DNA of 8,681 nucleotides from an uncultured Bacillus sp. GTDB taxonomy: Bacteria; Bacillota; Bacilli; Bacillales; Cytobacillaceae. Below the pieces are notes generated by a model. The model worked only from the letters and a program-made list of their open reading frames with translations, searched no databases and had not been told where the DNA came from. The stretch lies in assembly GCA_937894355.1 (NCBI GenBank), contig CALCRD010000395.1, positions 1 to 8,681 on the forward strand, given 5' to 3'. Position 1 is the first letter of the stretch; the number at the start of each line of letters is the position of its first letter. Positions 1 through 6,442 of the stretch are shown here, piece after piece. The translations under genes were made by a program, and so were the position numbers.

Positions 1-75
1 ATAAATGTTTGCTTTTTTACTATTTAATCACTTCATTTTCATATTAAAAAGCAACAATGTTTGAGAAAAGAGCCT

Positions 76-112
76 ATAAAAAGGCGTTGCCTGTCAAAAA
101 CAGGGCAACGCC
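76..112 (-). terminator. Intrinsic terminator of the ccpN-yqfL-ppdK operon
   Basis: Read on the minus strand, this is a hairpin with arms GGCGTTGCC (104-112) and GGCAACGCC (83-91). Two further pairs follow after a one-base bulge, and the T-rich loop is at 94-100. A TTTTT tract follows directly (complement of 78-82). It begins 13 nt after the ppdK stop codon, exactly where a Rho-independent terminator would end the operon. Bases 1-75 are AT-rich, with no gene or clear signal seen. Confidence 0.9.
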
Positions 113-125
113 GCTTATTTAGAGA

Positions 126-2795
126 TTATTTTTGTATTTGAAGTAGTTCTTGCTTCAATTCTTTACGAATCGTAGCTTGGGCCGCAGCAAGACGTGCTAA
201 CGGTACCCGGTATGGTGAGCAGCTTACATAATCCAATCCAGCATTGTAACAGAATTCGATCGAGTTCTTTTCGCCACCATGTTCCCCACAAATACCCGTT
301 TTTAAATTCGGCTTTGTTTCGCGACCTAATCTTACCCCGGTCTCAACTAATTTCCCTACTCCTTCAACATCTAGTACTGCAAATGGATTTTCTGGCAGAA
401 CCTTATGCTCGATATAGTTTTGTAAAAACTTGCCCTCAGCATCGTCACGGCTATAACCGAAAGTCGTTTGCGTTAAATCATTGGTTCCAAATGAGAAGAA
501 ATCGGCCTCTACAGCAATTTCATCCGCAGTTAAAGCGGCACGTGGCACTTCAATCATTGTTCCGATCATATAGTCCAATTCAATTCCTGTTTCTTCCTGA
601 ACTTGAACTGCTGCATCGATAACTAGTTGACGCATTACTTTTAATTCATTTACATGACCAACGAGCGGAATCATAACTTCAGGTTTCACAATCGTTCCTT
701 TTTCAGCTAGCTTGGCAACAGCGTAGAAAATGGCTTTTGCTTGCATCTCATAAATTTCCGGATTAACCATTCCAAGGCGGCAGCCACGGTGACCGAGCAT
801 TGGGTTAAATTCATCAAGTGAACGAACTTTTTTAAGAAGAACTTCCTTCTCTTTCAATTCCTTTGAGTCCGGATCGGTAATTTGAAGTTTTGTAACCTCA
901 ACGATTAATTCTTCTTTATCAGGTAAAAACTCATGAAGCGGTGGATCTAATAAACGAATGGTTACCGGTAATCCTTGCATCTCTTCGAATATTCCCTCGA
1001 AATCACCTTGTTGCATTGGTAATAGAAGATCTAATGCTTCCTTACGATCTTCAAAATTTGAAGCAAGAATCATCTTTTGGACGATAGGAATCCGTTTCGG
1101 ATCCATGAACATATGCTCAGTCCGGCATAATCCAATTCCTCCAGCACCAAATTCGAATGCTTTTTTGGCATCGGTTGGATTATCAGCATTTGCTCTAACC
1201 CCTAAGTCCCGAACTTCATCAGCCCATTGAAGTAACTCCTGGAACTCATCTGAAAGCTCAGGGTCTATCATTGGAATTTCACCAAGCATAATTTCCCCTG
1301 TGCCACCATCAATTGTAATAATATCACCATGATTAACAAGCGTATCGCCAACATAGAATTGTTTTTCTGCTAAATCAATTTTTAATGCTTCACAACCACA
1401 AATACATGCCTTACCCATCCCGCGAGCTACCACTGCAGCATGACTTGTCATTCCGCCACGGCTGGTTACAACTGCTTGAGCTGCTACAATCCCGTGAATA
1501 TCATCCGGCGTTGTTTCAGGACGAACAAGAATAACCTTTTTGCCTTCATTGGCTAATAATTCAGCTTCATCGGCATCGAAAACCACTTGCCCAGTTGCTG
1601 CACCTGGTGATGCAGGTAAACCTTTAGCCAAACGAGTACGGTCATAAGAATCGTCAATGCGACGGTGGAGGAGTTGGTCAAGCTGTTCTGGGTCAACACG
1701 AAGAAGTGCTGTCTTTTTATCGAAAATGCCTTCCTCTACCATTTCAACAGCAATTCGAATAGCTGCTTGGGCTGTTCGTTTTCCTGTCCGTGTTTGCAAT
1801 ATAAATAATGTTCCTTTTTCAACCGTGAATTCAATATCCTGCATATCTTTATAATGATTTTCAAGTTGACGGCAAGTGTCGGCAAATTGCTGATATACTT
1901 CTGGCATTTCATCCTGAAGCGTAGCAATTGGAAGTGGCGTCCTAATTCCAGCCACCACGTCTTCTCCTTGAGCATTAATTAAATATTCACCATACAAAAG
2001 GTGTTCGCCGGTTGATGGATTACGTGTGAAGGCAACGCCCGTTCCACAATCGTTCCCCATATTTCCAAACACCATGCTTTGAATATTAACCGCTGTACCT
2101 AAATGTGAAGGTATTTTATTCAAACGGCGGTATACAATTGCCCGTTGATTATTCCATGAATCGAAAACCGAATTAATTGATAAGAAAAGCTGAGCTCTTG
2201 GATCTTGCGGAAAATCCATTCTAGTACGCTTTTTCACAATACTTTTATATCCCGCAATCACTTCTTGCCAGTCTTCAGCAGATAATTCAGGATCTGATGA
2301 ATAGCCTTTTTTCTCTCTGAATTCTTCCAATAATTGTTCAAAGAAATACACGTCCACTTCTAGGACGACATCAGAAAACATTTGGATGAATCGGCGATAA
2401 GAGTCATATGCAAAACGTGGGTTATCCGTTAATTTGGCTAATCCCTCAACGGTTTCGTCATTTAATCCAAGGTTTAAAACTGTATCCATCATTCCTGGCA
2501 TTGAAAAAACAGCACCAGAACGAACAGAAACAAGCAGTGGATTTAAAGGATCACCCAATCGCTTTCCTGTTTTTTGTTCAAGCTGAGAAAGCGAATCTAA
2601 AACCTGGTTTTCAACCTCTTTAGATATAGTTTTCCCGGCATCATAATAGGCATTACAAGCTTCAGTGGAAATCGTAAATCCAAACGGAACTGGTAGACCA
2701 ATTTTAGTCATTTCCGCAAGATTTGCTCCTTTTCCTCCTAAAAGTTCCTTCATGCCACTATGTCCTTCATTAAACAAGTAAACGAATTTTGTCAT
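126..2795 (-). CDS. ppdK: Pyruvate, phosphate dikinase (PPDK)
   Basis: PPDK interconverts pyruvate + ATP + Pi and PEP + AMP + PPi in the cytosol. In a Bacillaceae host it would serve gluconeogenesis or PPi-linked glycolysis. The 889-aa length fits the family (about 870-900). The N-terminal ATP-grasp domain starts with the KGANLAEM motif (res 22-29). The swivelling phosphohistidine domain has GGMTSHAAVVARGMGK (447-462), with catalytic His452 and the regulatory Thr450 two residues before it. The C-terminal PEP/pyruvate barrel shows CRTEHMF (557-563), a substrate-binding Arg in IRLLDPP (613-619), IEVPRAAL (748-755), GTNDLTQ (770-776) and catalytic Cys836 in TGICGEHGG. The ATG is preceded by AGGAGATCA, which lies inside the end of the upstream regulator gene, only 2 nt away, so translation is probably coupled. 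MTSH, rather than the R-T-C-H type of PEP synthase, supports PPDK. No defect was seen. Confidence 0.97.
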   Translation of the reverse strand: MTKFVYLFNEGHSGMKELLGGKGANLAEMTKIGLPVPFGFTISTEACNAYYDAGKTISKEVENQVLDSLSQLEQKTGKRLGDPLNPLLVSVRSGAVFSMPGMMDTVLNLGLNDETVEGLAKLTDNPRFAYDSYRRFIQMFSDVVLEVDVYFFEQLLEEFREKKGYSSDPELSAEDWQEVIAGYKSIVKKRTRMDFPQDPRAQLFLSINSVFDSWNNQRAIVYRRLNKIPSHLGTAVNIQSMVFGNMGNDCGTGVAFTRNPSTGEHLLYGEYLINAQGEDVVAGIRTPLPIATLQDEMPEVYQQFADTCRQLENHYKDMQDIEFTVEKGTLFILQTRTGKRTAQAAIRIAVEMVEEGIFDKKTALLRVDPEQLDQLLHRRIDDSYDRTRLAKGLPASPGAATGQVVFDADEAELLANEGKKVILVRPETTPDDIHGIVAAQAVVTSRGGMTSHAAVVARGMGKACICGCEALKIDLAEKQFYVGDTLVNHGDIITIDGGTGEIMLGEIPMIDPELSDEFQELLQWADEVRDLGVRANADNPTDAKKAFEFGAGGIGLCRTEHMFMDPKRIPIVQKMILASNFEDRKEALDLLLPMQQGDFEGIFEEMQGLPVTIRLLDPPLHEFLPDKEELIVEVTKLQITDPDSKELKEKEVLLKKVRSLDEFNPMLGHRGCRLGMVNPEIYEMQAKAIFYAVAKLAEKGTIVKPEVMIPLVGHVNELKVMRQLVIDAAVQVQEETGIELDYMIGTMIEVPRAALTADEIAVEADFFSFGTNDLTQTTFGYSRDDAEGKFLQNYIEHKVLPENPFAVLDVEGVGKLVETGVRLGRETKPNLKTGICGEHGGEKNSIEFCYNAGLDYVSCSPYRVPLARLAAAQATIRKELKQELLQIQK

Positions 2796-2797
2796 AT

Positions 2798-3613
2798 TTA
2801 TGATCTCCTCTCTCTTTTTAACACTTCTAAAATATAGTCTGCGGTTTCTTCGATAGCTTTGTTAGAAACATTAATTACTGGACATCCAAGCCGTTTCATA
2901 ATTTTCTCGGCATAATCTAATTCCTCAAGTATTCGTTCAAAACTAGCATAGTTTGCTTGTGAGGTTAAACCTAGATTTCTTAAGCGTTCCTTTCGAATCG
3001 CGTTCAGCTTATCCGGAGTAATAATTAAGCCCACACAGTGATTTCGGGGAAGCTTAAATAATTCTTCAGGCGGTGCCACCTCAGGCACTAGTGGGACATT
3101 AGCCACCTTAAAACCTTTATGCGCTAAATACATTGACAATGGGGTCTTCGAAGTTCGCGAAACTCCAACTAAGACAATTTCAGCGTTCATAAGTCCCCGA
3201 GGGTCACGGCCATCATCATATTTTACAGCAAATTCGATTGCTTCAATTTTCCGGAAATAGGCTTCATCCAATTGCCGCATCAGCTTTGGTTCATGCTTTG
3301 GTTCTTTCTTGAACTTATGCATGAATGCTTCAATCAATGGATTTAGTAAATCGACAATAACCACAGCTTCTTCATTGGCACGTCTATCCAAATACTCCTT
3401 TAAAATAGGGATTACTATGGTATAGGCGATGATTGCATTACTGTGTTTTGCCATGACCAGGACATCCTCAATATCGTCAAAATCAGCTACATAGGCATTT
3501 CGTTTAATCTCAACATGGCCACCATTAAATTGAGTTGCCACTGCTTTTACAACCAACTCGGCTGTCTCTCCAACAGAATCGGAGATTACATAGACAGTTT
3601 CTTTTTGTTCCAA
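2798..3613 (-). CDS. yqfL: PPDK regulatory protein (bifunctional kinase/phosphorylase, DUF299/YqfL family)
   Basis: Family members inactivate PPDK by ADP-dependent phosphorylation of the active-site Thr (here Thr450 of the neighbouring PPDK) and reactivate it by Pi-dependent dephosphorylation releasing PPi. Diagnostic features are the N-terminal VYVISDSVGETAELVVKA block, the FAVKYDDGRDPRG block and the P-loop-like GVSRTSKTP. The open frame extends to a GTG at 3631, giving 277 aa, but that GTG has no Shine-Dalgarno. A TTG at 3611-3613, with GGGAAGTGAG about 6 nt upstream, gives 271 aa. It also places the first conserved residues (YVxSDSVGE) at the distance I recall for B. subtilis YqfL, so I chose it. 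The gene lies 3-prime of the ccpN-like gene (25 nt gap with this start, 7 nt with GTG) and ends 2 nt before ppdK. Function is assigned by family and by its target being next door. Whether it acts on PPDK or a PEP synthase cannot be proved from sequence alone, but the linkage argues for PPDK. Confidence 0.93.
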   Translation of the reverse strand: MEQKETVYVISDSVGETAELVVKAVATQFNGGHVEIKRNAYVADFDDIEDVLVMAKHSNAIIAYTIVIPILKEYLDRRANEEAVVIVDLLNPLIEAFMHKFKKEPKHEPKLMRQLDEAYFRKIEAIEFAVKYDDGRDPRGLMNAEIVLVGVSRTSKTPLSMYLAHKGFKVANVPLVPEVAPPEELFKLPRNHCVGLIITPDKLNAIRKERLRNLGLTSQANYASFERILEELDYAEKIMKRLGCPVINVSNKAIEETADYILEVLKRERRS

Positions 3614-3638
3614 ATCGATCTCACTTCCCACTACGGAA

Positions 3639-4280
3639 TTATTGATTTGCCATCTCTAGAAAAGCCCGAGAAATGGTTGTTTTCGTTATCCTACCGATCA
3701 CCGTATATGTATTAGGCTTTTGTTCAACTTCTTGAACAACTGGTAAGGAGTCAATATGGTAGTCAATCATCATGGTTGCTGCGTCAAGAAGCGAAACCTC
3801 CGGCTTAATAGTCATAACATTTGGCATTCTAGTCATAATGACACTAACAGGTAAATCATGAAGATTTCGATTCCCTATTGATGCCCTAAGGAGATCCTTT
3901 CTTGAAATGACTCCCGCTAAATACCCTTTTTGATTTACAGCATATAAAGTTCCTACATCCTTCAAAAAGATTTGCACAATGGCATCATAAACAGAGGTGG
4001 ATTTTTTTATTACAATCGGATGTGCCTTATATTCATTAACTAGATGGTTCGCAAACCAATCTATATACTCTTTAGTTTCTCCATCCGTATTATAATAATA
4101 ACCCACCCGAGGTCTGGCCTCCAAGTTCCCTACCTTCGTTAAAATTGATAAGTCCGGCCTAAGGGTTGCTCTAGTTAACGATAGCATCTCGGCAATATCT
4201 TTACCGGGAATAGGTCCATTCATCTTCACTATTTGGATGATTTCTTCTTGCCTTTTTGTTAGCTTAATTGATTCCACCAC
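3639..4280 (-). CDS. ccpN: CcpN-family transcriptional repressor (HTH + tandem CBS domains)
   Basis: CcpN represses gluconeogenic genes (gapB, pckA in B. subtilis) during growth on sugars. Its CBS domains are thought to sense adenine nucleotides. Here an N-terminal winged HTH (about res 8-62) contains the block LTRATLRPDLSIL followed by LEARPRVGYYY, closely matching what I recall of B. subtilis CcpN. CBS domain 1 spans about res 82-140 (DVGTLYAV, VISRKDLLRASIG) and CBS 2 about res 145-208 (IMTRMPNVMTI, DSLPVV, VIGRITKT). Length is 213 aa against about 212 for the family. Two tandem GTG codons (4278-4280, 4275-4277) can start it. The second matches the family N-terminus better, but AGAGG sits only 0-3 nt upstream, an unusually tight arrangement. 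It is the first gene of the operon with yqfL and ppdK, so it probably controls PPDK supply and perhaps itself. It may be a second copy besides the usual glyS-ccpN-yqfL-dnaG locus. Confidence 0.9.
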   Translation of the reverse strand: MVESIKLTKRQEEIIQIVKMNGPIPGKDIAEMLSLTRATLRPDLSILTKVGNLEARPRVGYYYNTDGETKEYIDWFANHLVNEYKAHPIVIKKSTSVYDAIVQIFLKDVGTLYAVNQKGYLAGVISRKDLLRASIGNRNLHDLPVSVIMTRMPNVMTIKPEVSLLDAATMMIDYHIDSLPVVQEVEQKPNTYTVIGRITKTTISRAFLEMANQ

Positions 4281-4299
4281 CCTCTAACCACATTTATCG

Positions 4300-4312
4300 T
4301 TATGGTACATAA
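4300..4312. promoter_or_regulatory. Palindrome TTATG-GTA-CATAA in the ccpN leader, candidate operator
   Basis: A perfect 5-bp inverted repeat with a 3-nt spacer sits 20-32 bp upstream of the ccpN start. Its core TATGGTACATA matches about 9 of 11 positions of the CcpN operator consensus as I remember it (TRTGHYATAYW). It could therefore be an autoregulatory site. This is an inference from pattern only. Confidence 0.4.
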
Positions 4313-4343
4313 AAAGGTCGTTACCCGAAATAGGTTATACCCT

Positions 4344-4371
4344 TTGACTAATAGTATATAACATTTAAAAT
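4344..4371 (+). promoter_or_regulatory. Candidate distal sigma-A promoter for the small gene at 4502
   Basis: TTGACT (4344-4349), a 16-bp spacer and TAAAAT (4366-4371) form a near-consensus sigma-A promoter pointing right. The start would be about 125 nt upstream of the small gene. It overlaps the predicted leftward ccpN promoter, so the two may exclude one another. Confidence 0.4.
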
Positions 4372-4381
4372 CGTTTCGGAA
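4353..4381 (-). promoter_or_regulatory. Candidate sigma-A promoter for the ccpN operon
   Basis: On the minus strand TATACT (complement of 4353-4358) is a good -10. A poor -35, TTCCGA (complement of 4376-4381), lies 17 bp upstream. Transcription would start near 4346, giving a leader of about 65 nt that contains the palindrome at 4300-4312. The weak -35 makes this a modest prediction. Confidence 0.4.
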
Positions 4382-4441
4382 AAATGACTTTCACCTTTTT
4401 ATGACAAAATTAAGAACAAATCCTCAGGCAAATTCCATTTG

Positions 4442-4469
4442 TTGCTCCTTAATATGGTAATATTATAAA
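4442..4469 (+). promoter_or_regulatory. Candidate proximal promoter for the small gene at 4502
   Basis: TTGCTC (4442-4447), 16 bp, then TATAAA (4464-4469), about 25 nt before the Shine-Dalgarno at 4487. Upstream, AACAAAT (4415-4421) and ATTTGTT (4437-4443) form a 7-bp inverted repeat that touches the -35. The position is better than that of the distal candidate but the -35 is weaker. Confidence 0.35.
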
Positions 4470-4501
4470 AAAAGTATGTAGAAATTGGAGAGTGTAAGGT
4501 A

Positions 4502-4762
4502 ATGAGTGTACATAAAGCCCTATCAAAACATGTTAATGGTCTAAGCCAAATCATTAGTGATTTTGCAAATTTAGATCAAATTCGCGAACAATATATTGAA
4601 GAAGCTTGCAAGTTATGTAAAGATGGACAAGCATTTTCAACCGAAAAAATAAATGAAGTTACCAAACAAATGAATCAATTAGCGATGCAAATTGAAAATT
4701 TACCAGACAGGAAATACGTGTCAGTACAAATGATTCAAGAATATGTAAATAAATCACAATAA
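4502..4762 (+). CDS. Small DUF2533-like (YpbS-type) protein, function unknown
   Basis: An 86-aa soluble, mostly helical protein with no signal peptide, membrane segment or metal motif. The sequence MSVHKALSKHVNG..., the acidic YIEEACKLCKDG stretch (31-42), the EKINEVTKQMNQLA helix (48-61) and the C-terminal KYVSVQMIQEYVN resemble the Bacillaceae-restricted DUF2533 family, which I associate with B. subtilis YpbS. The family match is from memory and moderate. The ATG has GGAGAGTG (4487-4494) 7 nt upstream, and a strong terminator follows 19 nt after the stop. It is therefore a monocistronic gene, divergent from ccpN. No role can be inferred beyond lineage-specific housekeeping or a sporulation-era function. 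Confidence 0.85.
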   Translation: MSVHKALSKHVNGLSQIISDFANLDQIREQYIEEACKLCKDGQAFSTEKINEVTKQMNQLAMQIENLPDRKYVSVQMIQEYVNKSQ

Positions 4763-4780
4763 CAGGTTTGGCAAATTTTT

Positions 4781-4812
4781 AACGAGCAGCCCACTAGAGC
4801 TGCTCGTTTTTG
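4781..4812 (+). terminator. Intrinsic terminator after the small DUF2533-like gene
   Basis: A 10-bp perfect stem AACGAGCAGC (4781-4790) / GCTGCTCGTT (4799-4808) with an 8-nt loop is followed by a T run (TTTTTG, ending 4812). It lies between convergent genes. In the other direction the tail is TTAAAAATT, so it may also weakly terminate the membrane-protein transcript. Confidence 0.88.
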
Positions 4813-4815
4813 TTA

Positions 4816-5277
4816 TTAGCTTTTAAATTTTTGATGACAATAAAAGAATGAATAAAGGAAAATCAGATACAATGTGTAGGTGATAAATGAATAAGTATGG
4901 AGCCATTTACTATTGTGGGTAAAAAAGCCAAACTCCTCCAATACTTTTTCTAAAACTGCCATCAACAGACTGGCAATAAAAATAAACCCAATCCTCCGCC
5001 TAAATAGCATTCTTTTTGCCATATATAGAAAAAGCAAAATGAAGACGGGAAGACCAATCAATGTGAAAAAAATATTAATTGAAAAAATATCTGGTAACGG
5101 TCTACCTGGAAACACAAAAATTCCCTTTCCTACTAAAAACAATTCTAAATAAGTCCCTATGAGGCATCCAACTAACACCGTTGAAAGTGAAGCCATATAC
5201 CGTTTATTCAAAGATGGCCAAAGTCTTTTTAGCCTTGATTGCCAATTCAAGTCTTTCGAGTGATTTACAGTATCCAT
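4816..5277 (-). CDS. Small four-helix integral membrane protein (possibly CBO0543 family)
   Basis: A 153-aa protein with a charged N-terminal tail (res 1-27) and about four hydrophobic helices at roughly 29-50, 66-87, 96-113 and 128-148, with no cleavable signal or catalytic motif. The first loop has GTYLELFLVGKGIFVFPGRP (41-60) followed by LPDIFSIN. This pattern recalls the uncharacterised CBO0543-type membrane proteins of Bacillus and Clostridium (tentative). The frame could begin 11 codons earlier at 5310, but the ATG at 5275-5277 has GGGGAG 7 nt upstream and is preferred. Even so, it overlaps the 3-prime end of the upstream DUF2515 gene by 74 bp, so the two are surely co-transcribed and perhaps coupled. 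The function is unknown. Confidence 0.8.
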   Translation of the reverse strand: MDTVNHSKDLNWQSRLKRLWPSLNKRYMASLSTVLVGCLIGTYLELFLVGKGIFVFPGRPLPDIFSINIFFTLIGLPVFILLFLYMAKRMLFRRRIGFIFIASLLMAVLEKVLEEFGFFTHNSKWLHTYSFITYTLYLIFLYSFFYCHQKFKS

Positions 5278-6370
5278 TGATAATCTCCCCGTCAATATAT
5301 TCATCAGCATCTATCAAGAAATATATAATTCTCCAATCACTAAACCAGTCCCCGATTTCCGCAGGCTGATGTTTTACATTCTTCCAAGAATTAGATAATT
5401 CCGGGCTATAAAGTCGCTCGGCATTTGGCTTAAGTTGGCAGGCGCTTAACCGTAAATGATAGCCATTACTCGGAATACCTTCTTTCAAATGATGGAATAA
5501 TTGTGGCCAATAATCCTTCCTTGAACCTGTGTGTGGTTGAGAATTTGCCCAATCCAAATAGCCCTTAAGCATAGTTTCATTTTGAAAAAGGAGCGAATAT
5601 AGACGTTTTCCTAATTTAATTCTTTCAGATAGATTGTCAAAATGATGCAAAATTTGCCCTTTCATTTTTAGTTTGCCTTCCTGATAGGGTAGTAGGATAT
5701 AAGTAAAGGCAAACAGTTCCTGAACTTTGAATTCGGGCGTGTCAAAGACGTTTTTTTTATAGACAGGATTTTGAATGACTCTTTTCTCGAGATAGCTCTG
5801 CTCATTAATAATTAAGGCAATCGCTAACAAATAACAGTCTTGATAACGTAAAAAGTGATTCCAGATTGTCTCCATAAAAATTGAGACATTAAACAATGGT
5901 AAAAGGTGAAAAAATGATTTGTTTCGTTTAATGCTTTCTTCGTACAATAAAAATTGCGGAAATACATCTTGGAAAATCAACCAATTGCCTCGCTCTAAAA
6001 ATGAAAAAAATGATTTTTGTTCTCGTTCTGTTAATAAGTTGGCTAGCAGGTCACCTTGTAAATCAGTCATATTCCAGCCGCCATTTCTTGAAACCATATG
6101 TCCAAGAAATGCCCAATGTATTTCCCTATGACATCTATAAAAATCTAAATAAGCTTTAGTCCTCGTTACATTATTAAGATTTAAACTTTTTGTTGTCGAA
6201 CGAATCTTCTCGATTAGCTTCTTTTCTTCAGATGAAAGTTCCCCCATGCTAAAAGAAGTCTTTTGGCCCGATTTACTTTTCCGTTTTAACTCCTCTTTTA
6301 ACCTCAAAAGTTGCGGGGTTAAAGGTTGCCATTTCTGTTTCTTTTTAAAAAGACAAATTGTCCACACCAC
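5204..6370 (-). CDS. yppC: DUF2515 family protein (YppC-like)
   Basis: A 388-aa protein of unknown function. The family block is clear at about res 67-104: NVTRTKAYLDFYR...EIHWAFLGHMVSRNGGWNMTDL, with the invariant-looking HMVSRNGGWNMTDL core. The rest is rich in aromatic and basic residues (e.g. ERGNWLIFQDVFPQFLLYEESI, about 126-147) and lacks a recognisable enzyme signature. The N-terminus MVWTICLFKKKQK is too short and charged for a typical signal peptide. Start is ambiguous: tandem GTG codons (6368-6370, 6365-6367) sit directly on AAAGGTGGTG. A later start is possible, but the conserved region begins well downstream. The gene is divergent from the triterpene cyclase gene (72 bp apart) and overlaps the membrane-protein gene downstream. 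Linkage suggests, without proving, a link with membrane terpenoids or sporulation. Confidence 0.85.
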   Translation of the reverse strand: MVWTICLFKKKQKWQPLTPQLLRLKEELKRKSKSGQKTSFSMGELSSEEKKLIEKIRSTTKSLNLNNVTRTKAYLDFYRCHREIHWAFLGHMVSRNGGWNMTDLQGDLLANLLTEREQKSFFSFLERGNWLIFQDVFPQFLLYEESIKRNKSFFHLLPLFNVSIFMETIWNHFLRYQDCYLLAIALIINEQSYLEKRVIQNPVYKKNVFDTPEFKVQELFAFTYILLPYQEGKLKMKGQILHHFDNLSERIKLGKRLYSLLFQNETMLKGYLDWANSQPHTGSRKDYWPQLFHHLKEGIPSNGYHLRLSACQLKPNAERLYSPELSNSWKNVKHQPAEIGDWFSDWRIIYFLIDADEYIDGEIINGYCKSLERLELAIKAKKTLAIFE

Positions 6371-6371
6371 C

Positions 6372-6387
6372 TTTGTGAATTCACAAA
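6372..6387. promoter_or_regulatory. 16-bp perfect palindrome TTTGTGAATTCACAAA, candidate operator
   Basis: It lies in the 72-bp region between the divergent DUF2515 and sqhC genes, one base upstream of the DUF2515 GTG start. Its half-site TTGTGAA is the one I know for Rex, but Rex sites have 4 bp between halves and here there are none. CRP/FNR-type TGTGA...TCACA sites also have a longer spacer. A TetR-, MarR- or other dimeric regulator fits equally well. The perfect symmetry and location are what the sequence shows. On the minus strand CATATTCT (complement of 6396-6403) resembles a sporulation sigma -10, but no -35 was convincing. Confidence 0.5.
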
Positions 6388-6442
6388 CAGCCTTAAGAAT
6401 ATGTATTGGTAAGAGCAGTTTACAGATTAGGAGTGAAACGAG

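Larger units (their letters stand above)
4308..4403. repeat. 11-bp perfect inverted repeat bracketing the divergent promoter region
   Basis: CATAAAAAGGT at 4308-4318 is exactly the reverse complement of ACCTTTTTATG at 4393-4403. The arm centres are 85 bp apart, close to eight turns of B-DNA. The arms face outward, one toward ccpN and one toward the small gene at 4502. Similarity continues weakly past the arms: after ACCTTTTTATG one copy reads TACCATAA and the other ACAAAATTAA. The pair flanks the predicted ccpN promoter, as paired repressor sites would. Confidence 0.6.

Noticed and set aside
194..622. Long plus-strand open frames inside ppdK (194-622, 958-1230, 1657-1854, 2408-2623)
   Set aside because: They are antisense to strongly conserved PPDK domains, lack ribosome sites and have implausible compositions. 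They are shadow frames.
6372..6387. Canonical Rex or CRP/FNR binding site
   Set aside because: The half-sites are right for Rex but the required 4-bp gap is missing, and the spacing is also wrong for CRP/FNR. Kept only as an unassigned palindrome.
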